Source of the DNA: Phascolarctobacterium sp.
GTDB taxonomy: Bacteria; Bacillota; Negativicutes; Acidaminococcales; Acidaminococcaceae
Direction of reading: 5' to 3'
Assembly (NCBI GenBank): GCA_030531205.1
Contig: JAUNOC010000008.1
Coordinates: forward strand, 1 to 36,840
DNA length: 36,840 bases
This document shows positions 1 through 12,390 of the stretch, one piece after another. The notes beneath the pieces were generated by a model. It was not told the origin of the DNA and searched no databases. It was given only the letters and a program-made list of their open reading frames with translations. Numbering within the stretch: the stretch's first letter is position 1; every line of letters begins with the position of its first letter. A program made the position numbers and the translations under genes.

Positions 1-4
1 TAGC

Positions 5-46
5 AAAATAAAAGTAGGCACTTTTTTGAGTGTCTACTTTTATTTT
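5..46. terminator. Bidirectional intrinsic terminator
   Basis: A 17-bp stem (5-21 with 30-46, one G·U pair) encloses an 8-nt loop. It is A-rich on one side and T-rich on the other, so it can act on both strands. On the minus strand it lies about 30 nt past the stop of the PHP gene and probably ends that transcript; the gene on the left side is outside the window. Confidence 0.8.
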
Positions 47-75
47 ACCAGTTCACCTAAGCGGACTTTTTTATT

Positions 76-888
76 TCAGAATTTTGGTAAATAGATTTGA
101 CTTTCGTCAACTTTGGGAACGCCAATGTGGCGGGTTTTAACAAAATCTCCATGGCAGTCACTGCCTGCGGAAATATATAACCCATGTTTATGACAATGTT
201 CCAGCAGAATTTCTGTTCCTTCCGCACTGTGTCCGCTGTGATAACATTCAAATCCGTCTAATTTTTCATCTGCCAGAATGTTTAAATTGTCATGCACTCC
301 CGGCCCGTGAAAGCCGCTGGCGGCATGGGCGCAAATGGCAATGCCTCCTGCTTCGTGAATAACATCTATTACATTGCTGACACTGGTAAAAATCGGGTAT
401 TCCCAGGGAACAGTTTTACGGAAAATTCTGCTGAAAAAGTCGTCCACATCCCGACAGAGTCCCAAATCAATGAGATAGTTCAAAGCGGGGAATCCCCCTC
501 TGCGGCGGTTATATACATATCTTTCAAACTCTTTCAAACTTACGGGCCAACCGGCATCTTCCAATAGCTTAATGCCGTACTCGTCCTGTTTTAAGAAAAT
601 CAGTTCGTTATAGTGAATCAAATCCCACAGGTGTTTATTACTTAAATCAATACCATAACCTAAAATGTGAAACTGGGCTTCACCTTTGGTGGCACAGATT
701 TCTACACCGGGAATAAATTTTAGTCCGGCTTCTTTAGCAAGTTTTTGTGTAGGCGCTACATTATCAATATTATCGTGGTCCGTAACTGCCACCATGCCCA
801 CATTGGCTTTCAGGGCAGCGGCTACAAGTTCCTCCGGCCCCCAAGTTCCGTCCGATGCAAAGGTGTGTAAATGTAAATCAACTAACAT
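76..888 (-). CDS. PHP-domain metal-dependent phosphoesterase
   Basis: A 270-residue soluble protein of the PHP (polymerase and histidinol phosphatase) family. The N-terminus has the metal-binding motif DLHLHTFASDGTW (residues 4-16), then TDHDN near residue 37, and later HAASG and a C-terminal SDCHGD; these His/Asp clusters form the trinuclear metal site of the family. Related stand-alone proteins include 3',5'-nucleoside bisphosphate phosphatases and 5'-3' RNA exonucleases (RNase AM/YciV type), which is the most likely role, though the substrate cannot be read from sequence. The start is set by AAGGAG seven bases upstream of the ATG. A repeat array (903-937) lies directly upstream of the Shine-Dalgarno, so it is probably transcribed apart from, or by read-through of, znuB. 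Confidence 0.85.
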   Translation of the reverse strand: MLVDLHLHTFASDGTWGPEELVAAALKANVGMVAVTDHDNIDNVAPTQKLAKEAGLKFIPGVEICATKGEAQFHILGYGIDLSNKHLWDLIHYNELIFLKQDEYGIKLLEDAGWPVSLKEFERYVYNRRRGGFPALNYLIDLGLCRDVDDFFSRIFRKTVPWEYPIFTSVSNVIDVIHEAGGIAICAHAASGFHGPGVHDNLNILADEKLDGFECYHSGHSAEGTEILLEHCHKHGLYISAGSDCHGDFVKTRHIGVPKVDESQIYLPKF

Positions 889-901
889 GGATGCTCCTTT
901 T

Positions 902-1026
902 TTAATTAGTAATTAGCAATTAATAATGAGTAATTATGGACAATTTTGCTTCGCAAAATTACCGATCATATAATCACAGGAACATTCTACCGTCATTCTT
1001 GATTCTTAATTTCTAATTCCTAATTT
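902..1026. repeat. Intergenic element with inverted heptamer arrays
   Basis: Between the PHP gene and znuB. The left side (903-937, plus) is five 7-bp units of TAATTAG type followed by GG. The right side (992-1026, minus) is five units of GAATTAG/AAATTAA type, the outermost overlapping the znuB stop codon, followed inward by the core GGTAGAATGTTCCTGTGATT (minus strand, within 969-991). Between them is a small hairpin (942-949 with 953-960, loop TTC). The two ends are therefore inverted relative to each other, as in a miniature inverted-repeat element. No coding capacity. Confidence 0.7.
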
Positions 1027-1927
1027 ATCTCTGGTATGTTTCGTGTTCGTGATGGATATGTCCACACTCGTCAACTTGACCTTGATGTGCACATTCATCG
1101 CAATCCTCGTGCTGTTCGTTGTGAATATGCATGGGTTGGGTTTTGAAGAAAAGTGAGATAATAAACACAAGAGTTGCCACCAAAACAATGGTACCTCCGG
1201 GGGCTAAATTACCATAGAAGGAGATGATTAAGCCGATTGCCACACTAAGAATGCTGTAACCGATGGCAAGAATGATGGTTTGGGAAAAACTTTTGGCGGT
1301 CTGCAAAGCCGCTGCCACAGGAATAACCATCATAGCGCTTACCAGGAGTAAGCCCACAATCCGCATGGAAAGGGCAACGGTCAAAGCGGTTAAAAATGCC
1401 AAAAGAAAATTTAATGTAGTTACAGGCAGGCCTGCCACCGCTGCCCCTGCTTCATCATAGGTTATGAACTGTAAAGGACGATAATATATAACAACAAAGG
1501 CACAGGCCGCAAGCCCAAGGCAACCTACAATCCATAAATCCATAGTGCTTACGGTAACAAGGGAGCCGAAGAGAATACTGCTGAAATTAAAATTGCCGCT
1601 GTGGTTCATGCTTGCCAAGACCACTGCAATACCCATGCCGGCATAAAAGAAAATAGCCAGAACCATATCGGCGGTTTCCTTCAAAAATCCCCGTACTTTT
1701 TCAATAGCCAAAGCACCCAGCACACAGGTAGCCATAGCACTCAGCACGGGACTGAAATCCCATAAAGCACCTGCTGCCACGCCGGCAAAGGCAATATGCC
1801 CCAAGCCATCACCAATCAGGGACTGGCGGCGGAGAACCAAAAAAGCACCTATTAAAGGACAGACGACTGCCATCATGAGGGCGGCTAACCAGGCCCGTTG
1901 CATGAAGGCCATTGCAAACATTTCCAA
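1025..1927 (-). CDS. znuB: Zinc ABC transporter, permease ZnuB
   Basis: A 300-residue membrane permease of the ABC-3 (ZnuB/TroC/MntB) family with repeated hydrophobic segments, including the GDGLGHIAFAGVA stretch near residues 38-50 typical of the family. It forms the membrane channel for Zn2+ uptake with ZnuC and ZnuA. The start chosen is TTG at 1927 because GAGGT lies about 6-7 bases before it; the next ATG (1921) would be too far. The Shine-Dalgarno overlaps the znuC stop, giving coupled translation. Unusual: the last ~35 residues are a hydrophilic tail with eight His and three Cys (for example HIHNEQHEDCDEC), a probable metal-binding extension. Mn2+ specificity is possible, but the His-type ligands in the binding protein favour Zn2+. 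Confidence 0.9.
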   Translation of the reverse strand: MEMFAMAFMQRAWLAALMMAVVCPLIGAFLVLRRQSLIGDGLGHIAFAGVAAGALWDFSPVLSAMATCVLGALAIEKVRGFLKETADMVLAIFFYAGMGIAVVLASMNHSGNFNFSSILFGSLVTVSTMDLWIVGCLGLAACAFVVIYYRPLQFITYDEAGAAVAGLPVTTLNFLLAFLTALTVALSMRIVGLLLVSAMMVIPVAAALQTAKSFSQTIILAIGYSILSVAIGLIISFYGNLAPGGTIVLVATLVFIISLFFKTQPMHIHNEQHEDCDECAHQGQVDECGHIHHEHETYQR

Positions 1928-1936
1928 AATTTTACC

Positions 1937-2653
1937 TCACCGATATAGATAACCATGGTGGTGATGATGCTTTAACGCCATGTGTACATCACCCCAGAAA
2001 CATACGCCGTGGTCAAGACAGAGAGCGGATTTGGCGGAGTGGGAGGCTAATTCCAAATCATGACTTACCATAATAATAGTAGTGCCCTGCTGCTGATTTA
2101 TTTGTTGTAAATATGTGTAAAGCGCTTCCTTAGTTTTGGTATCCATGGCAGTACTGGGTTCGTCCAGCAAAAGTATTTCCGGCCTTTTTACCATAGCTCT
2201 TGCCAAAAATACTTTCTGCTGCTGACCGCCACTTAGTTCATTCATGCGTTTTTTTCGCATATTCTGTAGGTCAAAAAAATTAAGCACCACTTGGATGCGC
2301 TCTTTATCTTCATTGTTTAGCCGTTGCAGAAAGCGGTTAGTTTTCAACAACCCCATACTGACAACTTCTTCCACACTAATGGGAAAATCTTGAGCATTTT
2401 TGCCAGGATTTTGAGGCACATAGCCGATTTTGTCCCATTGGTTGAAAGTAGAAATATCTTCGCCATAATATTCAATAGTGCCACAGGTGGGCTCCACAAT
2501 TTTGGCGAGCATTTTTAAAAGGGTGGACTTGCCGGCACCGTTGGCCCCAATGACTGCAACAAAGTCTCCCGTTTCAATTTCAATATTCAGTTTGTGAAAA
2601 ATCCAGCCATCACCATAGTCAAAGCTGAGATTTTTTAGTTCAATAATTTTCAT
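1937..2653 (-). CDS. znuC: Zinc ABC transporter, ATPase ZnuC
   Basis: A 238-residue ABC ATPase that powers ZnuB. Visible motifs in order: Walker A GANGAGKST (about residues 36-44), Q-loop in GYVPQNPG, signature LSGGQQQK, Walker B ILLLDEP, and the switch His in MVSHD. The C-terminus ends KHHHHHGYLYR, a run of five His that is not part of the ATPase fold and echoes the His-rich tail of ZnuB. The gene overlaps znuA by 4 nt (ATGA), so the three genes form one operon in the order znuA-znuC-znuB. I saw no convincing Zur operator upstream. Confidence 0.92.
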   Translation of the reverse strand: MKIIELKNLSFDYGDGWIFHKLNIEIETGDFVAVIGANGAGKSTLLKMLAKIVEPTCGTIEYYGEDISTFNQWDKIGYVPQNPGKNAQDFPISVEEVVSMGLLKTNRFLQRLNNEDKERIQVVLNFFDLQNMRKKRMNELSGGQQQKVFLARAMVKRPEILLLDEPSTAMDTKTKEALYTYLQQINQQQGTTIIMVSHDLELASHSAKSALCLDHGVCFWGDVHMALKHHHHHGYLYR

Positions 2654-3495
2654 TGGGCAAATTCTTTTTGCAACGCTGCAAGATTTTGTTTTTGCAAATC
2701 TAAATAACTTGCTTTGCGTTCTGCGGTTACACCTTCAATGGGGTCAAGTACTGCTGCCTGTGCTCCGGTTTCTTGTGCCACCAATTCTGCTAATTTTGGA
2801 CTGGCCAGGGTTTCAAAGAAGATATAACGCAGATTATTTTTTTGAATTGTTTGGATAACTTTTTGTAAGTCGCCGGGAGTTGGCTCTGCCTCCGGGCTCA
2901 ACCCCATTACAGCCAACATGGTGAGGTTGTAGTCCTTTGCCAAATGAGCGAAGGCGGAATGATTAGTAGCAAAAAAATGTCGGTTACTCAAATGTTGCAG
3001 TTGGGCAAATTCTTTGTCCAGTTGCGCCAAATCGGCTAAATATTTTTGAGTGTTAGCGGTGTATTCTTGTTTATGAGCCGGGTCTGCTTTAATGAAGGCC
3101 TTACTGATTTTTGTCACCTGTTGCATAGCCAGTTTGGGACTGATCCATACATGGGGGTCGGTTTTGCCATCAATAAGAAATAAACTTTTTCCTGCTTCCA
3201 CGCTATAAAGATTGGGGGAAGTTTGTAGAACAGATTGTACCCAAGTTTCAATTAAGCCATTATAGACAAGAATTTGTGCCTGGTTGATTTCCGCCAAATC
3301 CTTAGGGCTAGGTTCATAGTCATGGGGTTCTGTACCATCCGGTACCATTTGTTTAACTTGAACTAAGTCTCCGCCAACTGTACGGCAAAACTCTGCCATA
3401 GGAAAAATGGAAGCCACAACTTTTAGTTGTGCCTGCACGTTTGTCCCCCAGCAAAGAAAACATATTGTTGCCAATAAACACAAAAATTTTTGCAT
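2650..3495 (-). CDS. znuA: Zinc ABC transporter, substrate-binding protein ZnuA
   Basis: A 281-residue cluster A-I (TroA/ZnuA) binding protein. The first ~22 residues are a signal peptide ending near VQAQ; the lone Cys residues inside it do not make an obvious lipobox. Candidate metal ligands are His in GTEPHDYEPSP, His in DPHVWISP, His in TNHSAF, and a late Asp in LDPIEG. A His at the third position, where Mn-binding relatives have Glu, points to Zn2+. The long His-rich loop of Gram-negative ZnuA is absent. Only 30 nt separate it from the upstream cyclophilin, and no good Shine-Dalgarno is visible; that gap is filled by a heptamer repeat (3503-3528). Confidence 0.9.
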   Translation of the reverse strand: MQKFLCLLATICFLCWGTNVQAQLKVVASIFPMAEFCRTVGGDLVQVKQMVPDGTEPHDYEPSPKDLAEINQAQILVYNGLIETWVQSVLQTSPNLYSVEAGKSLFLIDGKTDPHVWISPKLAMQQVTKISKAFIKADPAHKQEYTANTQKYLADLAQLDKEFAQLQHLSNRHFFATNHSAFAHLAKDYNLTMLAVMGLSPEAEPTPGDLQKVIQTIQKNNLRYIFFETLASPKLAELVAQETGAQAAVLDPIEGVTAERKASYLDLQKQNLAALQKEFAQ

Positions 3496-3502
3496 AAACT
3501 TT

Positions 3503-3528
3503 ATCTGTAACCTGATACCTGAAACCTA
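3503..3528 (-). repeat. Heptamer array (AGGTTTC type) at cyclophilin stop
   Basis: On the minus strand three 7-bp units (AGGTTTC, AGGTATC and AGGTTAC) follow directly from the TAG stop of the cyclophilin gene, which is itself part of the first unit. It is the same class as the arrays at 12425-12438 and 29951-29985, but without the core sequence. Confidence 0.6.
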
Positions 3529-3987
3529 AATTACTTCCACCTTTTCCATAATAACAGCATCTTTGGGTCTGTCCATAGCATCTGTGGGGACAGCACCGAT
3601 AAGGCGGACTCTGTCCATGCCTTCAACAATTTTGCCAAAGATGGCATGATGGCCATCCAACCAAGGGGTAGGAGCCAAAGTAATAAAGAATTGGCTGCCG
3701 CCGGTGTTTGGACCTGCGTTAGCCATGCTGAGAATCCCCTCATCATCGTGACGTAAACCTTCGCCAAATTCATCTTTGATTTTGTAGCCGGGACCACCCA
3801 TACCTGTACCTGTTGGGTCTCCGCCCTGAATCATAAAGCCGTCAATTACCCGGTGGAAGATAATGCCGTCATAAAATTTCTTTTCTACCAAATCAATGAA
3901 ATTTTTGGTAGTATTGGGCGCTTTGTCTTCAAACATTTCAGCCACAAATTCTCCCATATTGGTTGTGAATTTAATTTTCCTGTTCAT
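3526..3987 (-). CDS. Peptidyl-prolyl cis-trans isomerase (cyclophilin)
   Basis: A 153-residue single-domain cyclophilin, the usual size for the bacterial cytoplasmic form. It catalyses cis-trans isomerisation of X-Pro bonds. Conserved active-site stretches are present: [19 protein letters not shown], then [20 protein letters not shown], and the late Trp/His region [13 protein letters not shown]. The reading frame is open further upstream to 4047, but the start is placed at 3987 because TAAGGAGG lies seven bases before this ATG and homology begins here (MNRKIKF). No signal peptide. It lies 31 nt downstream of a membrane protein gene in the same direction and upstream of znuA. Confidence 0.93.
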   Translation of the reverse strand: MNRKIKFTTNMGEFVAEMFEDKAPNTTKNFIDLVEKKFYDGIIFHRVIDGFMIQGGDPTGTGMGGPGYKIKDEFGEGLRHDDEGILSMANAGPNTGGSQFFITLAPTPWLDGHHAIFGKIVEGMDRVRLIGAVPTDAMDRPKDAVIMEKVEVI

Positions 3988-4004
3988 AATTTTCCTCCTT
4001 AAAA

Positions 4005-4024
4005 TCAATTCATAATTCTTAATT
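4005..4024 (-). repeat. Short heptamer remnant at a stop codon
   Basis: On the minus strand the TAA stop of the upstream membrane-protein gene is followed without gap by two 7-bp units (GAATTAT, GAATTGA). This is a truncated array with no core sequence. Confidence 0.45.
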
Positions 4025-4900
4025 TTTTCTCTTTCTCCCCAAATCATACACTAAATATATTCCCACTCCGGCTGCCGTGAAAATGGCCGGAGCAAGATTT
4101 TGTCCTTGAGCATTGCCTTGAAAGAAGGTAATGAAAAATATGCTGACAATGAAAAATAAATTACTGGCACGAAGCCGTTGACCATCCAAACGGCGGATAC
4201 TCCTGTCGCCTTTGGTTTCTACCAATAAACTCATACGCAACATGGGTAAAAATAAAATAATGCTGGCCGCCAAAATGATGATGTAGTGCATGGAAAGCAA
4301 AGCCGGTTCTTTGGTTATGCCGTTGCTGAACCACAGGGCACCAAGGGCAAAAGCGGCAAGATAGAGGGAATAGAATGCTCCGTTATGCAGTTGGCTTTCA
4401 ATAATATAAGCCGCAGCCAACATCATGGGGTAGAGCCAGCCCCCGTCCTGACCTAACCACCAGGCACAGAGTAACATTAAAACATTATCAAAAAGTTTAT
4501 GCTTGTCCCCACTGCTTCTGTTCAACATACGCAGAACGAAAATCAGAAGCAACATAACGATGAAGTTCGGTTCACCTTGCCAAAATGCCCAGCCGGTTGC
4601 TAAAATACCGCCGATAATACCGCCAATCTTTCTGTCAGGATCCAGTTCCATACCTAACATAAAACTCAAAAGCAAACTGAAACCTACGCTGATACCCGCT
4701 AAACAAGCATCATAAACGGGAACGTTTTGGGTAAGTTTCCAACATGCTTCGGCACAGAAAGCCAGCACTGTGGACAAAAGCGTATAGCGTGTAATTTTGT
4801 CGTCTAAATTAAAAGGACGGGCCAGGCCAAAGTATTGTCCAATACCCGTAACATCCTCCGGGCCTAAATATCCTTTGTATTTGTTTTGCTGTTTGCTCAT
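4019..4900 (-). CDS. Polytopic membrane protein of unknown function
   Basis: A 293-residue protein I do not recognise. The first ~35 residues are hydrophilic. About nine to ten hydrophobic segments follow, for example near residues 38-55, 62-82, 92-107, 112-126, 135-150, 175-193, 199-220, 248-263 and 268-288. There is no signal peptide and no catalytic motif I can name. The Arg-rich loop [15 protein letters not shown] (about 230-245) is probably cytoplasmic. The start is supported by GAGGAG seven to eight bases upstream. It begins 3 nt after the ispD stop, so it is co-expressed with ispD, and it is followed by the cyclophilin. A transport or envelope role is possible but unsupported. Confidence 0.8.
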   Translation of the reverse strand: MSKQQNKYKGYLGPEDVTGIGQYFGLARPFNLDDKITRYTLLSTVLAFCAEACWKLTQNVPVYDACLAGISVGFSLLLSFMLGMELDPDRKIGGIIGGILATGWAFWQGEPNFIVMLLLIFVLRMLNRSSGDKHKLFDNVLMLLCAWWLGQDGGWLYPMMLAAAYIIESQLHNGAFYSLYLAAFALGALWFSNGITKEPALLSMHYIIILAASIILFLPMLRMSLLVETKGDRSIRRLDGQRLRASNLFFIVSIFFITFFQGNAQGQNLAPAIFTAAGVGIYLVYDLGRKRKN

Positions 4901-4903
4901 GTT

Positions 4904-5599
4904 TTATCTCCTCTTAAAGAAATATTCAAACACCGGTAAGTCCTCCGGAGTGGTGAGTTTTTGGTTTTTCTCGTCCCCTTCGGTCACAAAGATTTTTACA
5001 TCCGGCAACATTTTGGCTATGACACCGCAATCATCGGTGGCGGCGAAGTCCGCCTGTTGCATAGCCATTTCGTAGGCCTTGCTGACAACTCCCAAACGGA
5101 AACCTTGGGGAGTTTGACATTCAATAAGTTTTGCCCTGTCCGGGGTACTGATAATCTCGTTCTTATCATTGATACCTACGATGGTGTTGGAGGGTTTAAT
5201 TCCCACATTCACTGCATCGTATTTATCCAAAGCATTTAGTACCCGGGTAATCAATTCGTTGTTTACCAATGGTCTGGCTGCATCGTGAATCAGAATTTTG
5301 TCCGCCGGTGAATTACCCAAGAAATAATCAATGGCGGCGGCACTGCTGTCATAACGGTTGTTGCCGCCAATAATGACACCGCAGACCTTGGGCCAGTTGT
5401 TCCGTTGGATAATGGCTTTGGCCTCGTCAACATAATCGCTGTTCATAACGATGAGGATTTTGTTGACGGAGGGATGATTTTCAAAGGCCTGTACTGAGTG
5501 TTCTAACACGGTACGTCCTGCAAATTCTAAAAATTGTTTGGGAATGGTAATACCCATACGGGCACCTACACCCCCTGCCAAAATGGCAACTAAATTCAT
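4904..5599 (-). CDS. ispD: 2-C-methyl-D-erythritol 4-phosphate cytidylyltransferase
   Basis: A 231-residue enzyme of the MEP isoprenoid pathway that joins CTP to 2-C-methyl-D-erythritol 4-phosphate. The N-terminal nucleotide-binding signature LAGGVGARMG (residues 7-16) with IPKQFL is typical, and IHDAARPLV (near residue 103) and the late DD of FAATDDCGV (about 195) match IspD. Length equals the family norm. Fused IspDF forms exist, but no IspF domain is present. The next MEP gene in the window, ispE, is 16 kb away. A GGGAG Shine-Dalgarno precedes the ATG. Confidence 0.93.
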   Translation of the reverse strand: MNLVAILAGGVGARMGITIPKQFLEFAGRTVLEHSVQAFENHPSVNKILIVMNSDYVDEAKAIIQRNNWPKVCGVIIGGNNRYDSSAAAIDYFLGNSPADKILIHDAARPLVNNELITRVLNALDKYDAVNVGIKPSNTIVGINDKNEIISTPDRAKLIECQTPQGFRLGVVSKAYEMAMQQADFAATDDCGVIAKMLPDVKIFVTEGDEKNQKLTTPEDLPVFEYFFKRR

Positions 5600-5611
5600 T
5601 TGCCTGTCTCC

Positions 5612-6223
5612 CTATCTGATTTTTTCTGTGAATTCTTTCACTTCTGGAGAAGGGAAGAGTTCAATAAATTTATTACACATTTTTTCCCAATGACGTTTAA
5701 TTCTATTCAGCCGCACATTGCGGAACCAATAGTCCGTCGGCAAGAAAAAACTGCTGCCCAAGTCACTCAAAAGGCGGATTCTTTTGCCATTCGTTGTAGT
5801 TTGCACGGCAATATTTTCTTCCGTGATGTTCATGGTGATGATTTCGTTTTTCAGCATATCCTGTTTCAGTTGCCACATTAGTTTTATCAACAGCTCTTCT
5901 TCTTTTTTGAGCAATTCAGTATTCTGAAAATAGTCACGAAAAGTTGGGCAGGGGCTGCCATCAGGTTGGGCAATCAGTTCATAAACATAGCCCTTGCCTA
6001 AATTGGTTTCAGTTTCCCCGTAATACCCAGGCAACATACTGTAATCAAAATTTGGATGCTCTGTCATATAGTGACGGTAACGCAATTCCCGGGAAATGTC
6101 TTTCAATCCTTCTTTATTATAAATAATCTCTACACATTTTTGAGAATCAAGAGGATGGCGATAACATTTTTTATGACATCCAACACCTATTAAGTTCTTT
6201 TCGTCTAAAACGATTTTCTCCAT
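5612..6223 (-). CDS. YrbL-like (PhoP regulatory network YrbL family) protein
   Basis: A 203-residue protein resembling the YrbL family, which has a degenerate protein-kinase-like fold. Supporting stretches are LIGVGCHKKCYRHP (glycine-rich N-terminal loop), the CVEIIY strand with a possible lysine equivalent just before it, YVYELIAQPDGS (hinge), and LLSDLGSSFF in place of the kinase DFG region. Biochemical function of the family is not established. No Shine-Dalgarno precedes the ATG; instead an extended -10 box ends 9 nt upstream, so the mRNA leader should be only two or three bases. It is separated from ispD by 12 nt and may be the first gene of the transcript running through ispD and beyond. 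Confidence 0.7.
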   Translation of the reverse strand: MEKIVLDEKNLIGVGCHKKCYRHPLDSQKCVEIIYNKEGLKDISRELRYRHYMTEHPNFDYSMLPGYYGETETNLGKGYVYELIAQPDGSPCPTFRDYFQNTELLKKEEELLIKLMWQLKQDMLKNEIITMNITEENIAVQTTTNGKRIRLLSDLGSSFFLPTDYWFRNVRLNRIKRHWEKMCNKFIELFPSPEVKEFTEKIR

Positions 6224-6232
6224 AACCCATTT

Positions 6233-6241
6233 ATTATATCA
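6233..6241 (-). promoter_or_regulatory. Extended -10 promoter of the yrbL-like gene
   Basis: On the minus strand TGATATAAT (TGn plus TATAAT) ends 9 nt before the ATG at 6223. The expected start of transcription, about 7 nt beyond the hexamer, falls two or three bases before the ATG. No good -35 is visible. Confidence 0.55.
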
Positions 6242-6269
6242 AATATTCATCATTCTATCATGTCTATTT

Positions 6270-6965
6270 TCAAATTTCTTGAATAAACACAGGTGTAAAA
6301 TTTTGCGTATTGGATGAACAAAGCTTGAAATTTATTTCATTACGCGTTCCTTCAAAAATCGTAATGCTATTTTCGCTGTGAATATGTCCGAAAAGCACAT
6401 GTTTGATGGGATATTGCCTAAATAATTCTGTAAAATCGTTTTCATCCTCTGCTTTAAAAATGGGCGGGAAATGCAATACCATAATGATTTCTTCCGCTCC
6501 TTGTTTGATGGCAGTATCCAAACTTAATTTCATACGAATTGCCTCGCGCTTGTAGATTTTTTCATCCTCTGTGGAAAAATCTTCATTACTTGGCACCTTC
6601 CAACCTCTGCAACCGCAGATACCTAATTTAGCAAAAAGTACACAATCATTTTGCAAAAATTCTAATTTTGGATAGGCACTGCGCATCTTGCTTACAGAAG
6701 TCCACCAGTAATCATGGTTTCCCCGCACTAAAATTTTTCTGCCGGGGAGCGTCATAATCCATTGTAAATCTTCGTCTGCCTCTTGCAAGTTCATGCCCCA
6801 ACTGGTGTCACCGGCCAAAAGTACCAAATCATTTTCCGTCACAGTTGCCAGCCAATTTTCTTTTATTCTTTCCGGGTGATTAGTCCATTGTTCGCCAAAA
6901 ATATCCATGGGCTTTTTCATGGGCTCACCGCTCAAATGTAAATCACCGATGCAAAATATTTTCAT
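6270..6965 (-). CDS. Calcineurin-like metallophosphoesterase
   Basis: A 231-residue cytoplasmic phosphohydrolase. The family's metal-binding motifs appear in order: GDLHLSG (residues 7-13), GDTSWG (about 52-57), GNHDYWW (about 81-87), LHFPP (about 164-168) and GHIHSEN (about 196-202). It resembles the small bacterial phosphohydrolases of COG1768 (from memory); the substrate is not known. The start codon overlaps the ttcA-like stop by 4 nt (ATGA), so the two are translationally coupled, though a functional link is not implied. Confidence 0.87.
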   Translation of the reverse strand: MKIFCIGDLHLSGEPMKKPMDIFGEQWTNHPERIKENWLATVTENDLVLLAGDTSWGMNLQEADEDLQWIMTLPGRKILVRGNHDYWWTSVSKMRSAYPKLEFLQNDCVLFAKLGICGCRGWKVPSNEDFSTEDEKIYKREAIRMKLSLDTAIKQGAEEIIMVLHFPPIFKAEDENDFTELFRQYPIKHVLFGHIHSENSITIFEGTRNEINFKLCSSNTQNFTPVFIQEI

Positions 6966-7729
6966 TTTTTATCCTTCCAAAATGAGTGAAATTTATCAAT
7001 AATTTTTTGTTTCTCAATTTTTGCCGGCCATAGTTCCATACCATCCTGTTGTCGCATGGCTGCCGCCAAATGTTCATATAATTCCGGGTACTTTATGCTT
7101 AGGTCTGAAATTTGTTTTTTTATCTCCTGCCGGGTGGTATTGCCGTCATAGGGGCAGGGATTTTTAATCGGTTGAAAATGTAATTTATCCGTCTGCTCAA
7201 TAATTTCCTTTTCCCGGTAATAGATTAAAGGACGTAGCACAGTGATACTGCTACGGCTCAATTCCGTAACAGGCCGAAAAGTTTTTAACTGGCCGCTGGT
7301 GAGAATATTCATAAAAAAAGTTTCCACAGCATCGTCGTGATGGTGTGCCAATGCCACTTTGTTGAAACCAAGTTCTTTCGCCCGTCTGTTGATGACCGCC
7401 CTGCGGAAATAGGCACAGGAATAGCAGGGGGAATTGTCTTTTTGCAATTTGGGAACATTGATGTCTTCGCTGTACCATTCTAAACCATATTGCTGGCAAA
7501 AACTTTGGTAGCGTTCTGTTGGGAACTCTGATACAAACATGGTGTTCACAGTGATACAGGCTAAATCAAAATGAAAGGGGGCATGCTTTTGTAATTCTGC
7601 TAATTGCGCTACTAAAAACATACTGTCCTTGCCACCGCTGAAGCCGATTAAAATTCTGTCTTCAGGTTGTAACATATCAAATTCAATAATGGCCCGCCAA
7701 AGTTTGGCTAAATTATCATTTGTATTCAT
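6962..7729 (-). CDS. ttcA: TtcA-like tRNA 2-thiocytidine biosynthesis protein
   Basis: A 255-residue PP-loop ATPase. SGGKDS (residues 31-36) is the ATP pyrophosphatase loop. The Cys pair PCYSCAYFRR and the later Cys in NPCPYDGNTTR match the three cysteines that hold the [4Fe-4S] cluster in TtcA, which thiolates C32 of tRNA. It is shorter than E. coli TtcA (311 residues). TilS-type lysidine synthetases lack these cysteines, so TtcA is preferred, but other TtcA/TtuA relatives cannot be ruled out. AAGGAA lies 7-8 bases upstream of the ATG and an extended -10 lies farther upstream, giving a normal ~28-nt leader. It is divergent from pcrA. Confidence 0.82.
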   Translation of the reverse strand: MNTNDNLAKLWRAIIEFDMLQPEDRILIGFSGGKDSMFLVAQLAELQKHAPFHFDLACITVNTMFVSEFPTERYQSFCQQYGLEWYSEDINVPKLQKDNSPCYSCAYFRRAVINRRAKELGFNKVALAHHHDDAVETFFMNILTSGQLKTFRPVTELSRSSITVLRPLIYYREKEIIEQTDKLHFQPIKNPCPYDGNTTRQEIKKQISDLSIKYPELYEHLAAAMRQQDGMELWPAKIEKQKIIDKFHSFWKDKK

Positions 7730-7757
7730 TTGCTATTCCTTAACAAATCTAACAAAT

Positions 7758-7766
7758 ATTATATCA
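7758..7766 (-). promoter_or_regulatory. Extended -10 promoter of ttcA
   Basis: Minus-strand TGATATAAT. The distance to the ATG (28 nt) leaves room for the AAGGAA Shine-Dalgarno. The -35 is weak. It contrasts with the leaderless arrangement of the divergent pcrA promoter 45 bp away. Confidence 0.55.
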
Positions 7767-7785
7767 TAAAATTAGCTATCCTACA

Positions 7786-7815
7786 TAGGCAATGTGGAGC
7801 AAGATGTGGTATAAT
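7786..7815 (+). promoter_or_regulatory. pcrA promoter placed at the start codon
   Basis: TAGGCA (7786-7791), an 18-bp spacer, and TATAAT (7810-7815) preceded by TGG (extended -10). The predicted transcription start is 7822-7823, exactly at the ATG (7823). No Shine-Dalgarno is present between the -10 and the ATG, so a leaderless mRNA is expected. Confidence 0.6.
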
Positions 7816-7822
7816 ACTTAAT

Positions 7823-12140
<4,318 letters not shown>

Positions 12141-12142
12141 TC

Positions 12143-12198
12143 TAATTAAGAATTATGAATTAGGAATTAAGAATGATGGTAAAGAGTTCCTGTGATTA
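12143..12198 (+). repeat. Heptamer array (GAATTAN type) plus core after ligA
   Basis: Two bases after the ligA stop come five 7-bp units (12143-12177) of the form GAATTAN, then the core GGTAAAGAGTTCCTGTGATT (12178-12197). It continues into AGGAAAGTTCGC (about 12203-12214), which matches the second core found at 15259 and 19876. Confidence 0.75.
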
Positions 12199-12326
12199 GA
12201 GCAGGAAAGTTCGCTTTAAGATTTTATCTCTTAATTAAAACTCCTATATATACAAGATGAAAAAAATCGTCAAATCGCAGGTTGTTTTTCAAAAATATTT
12301 TTAGAATTTGTCACTGATTGCTAAGG

Positions 12327-12348
12327 TGGAAAATTATCTAATTTTCCA
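12327..12348. repeat. Hairpin complementary to the neighbouring terminator
   Basis: An 8-bp stem (12327-12334 with 12341-12348) encloses the loop TATCTA. The 20-nt stretch 12328-12347 is the exact reverse complement of 12361-12380 in the terminator stem that follows, so the two hairpins can either form separately or pair with each other. Confidence 0.6.
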
Positions 12349-12350
12349 TT

Positions 12351-12390
12351 AAAAAAAGCAGGAAAATTAGATAATTTTCCTGCTTTTTTT
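12351..12390. terminator. Bidirectional terminator between ligA and the copZ-like gene
   Basis: A perfect 19-bp inverted repeat (12351-12369 with 12372-12390), flanked by seven A on one side and seven T on the other, fits a rho-independent terminator for both converging genes. The rest of the 296-nt gap holds only the repeats listed separately. Confidence 0.9.
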
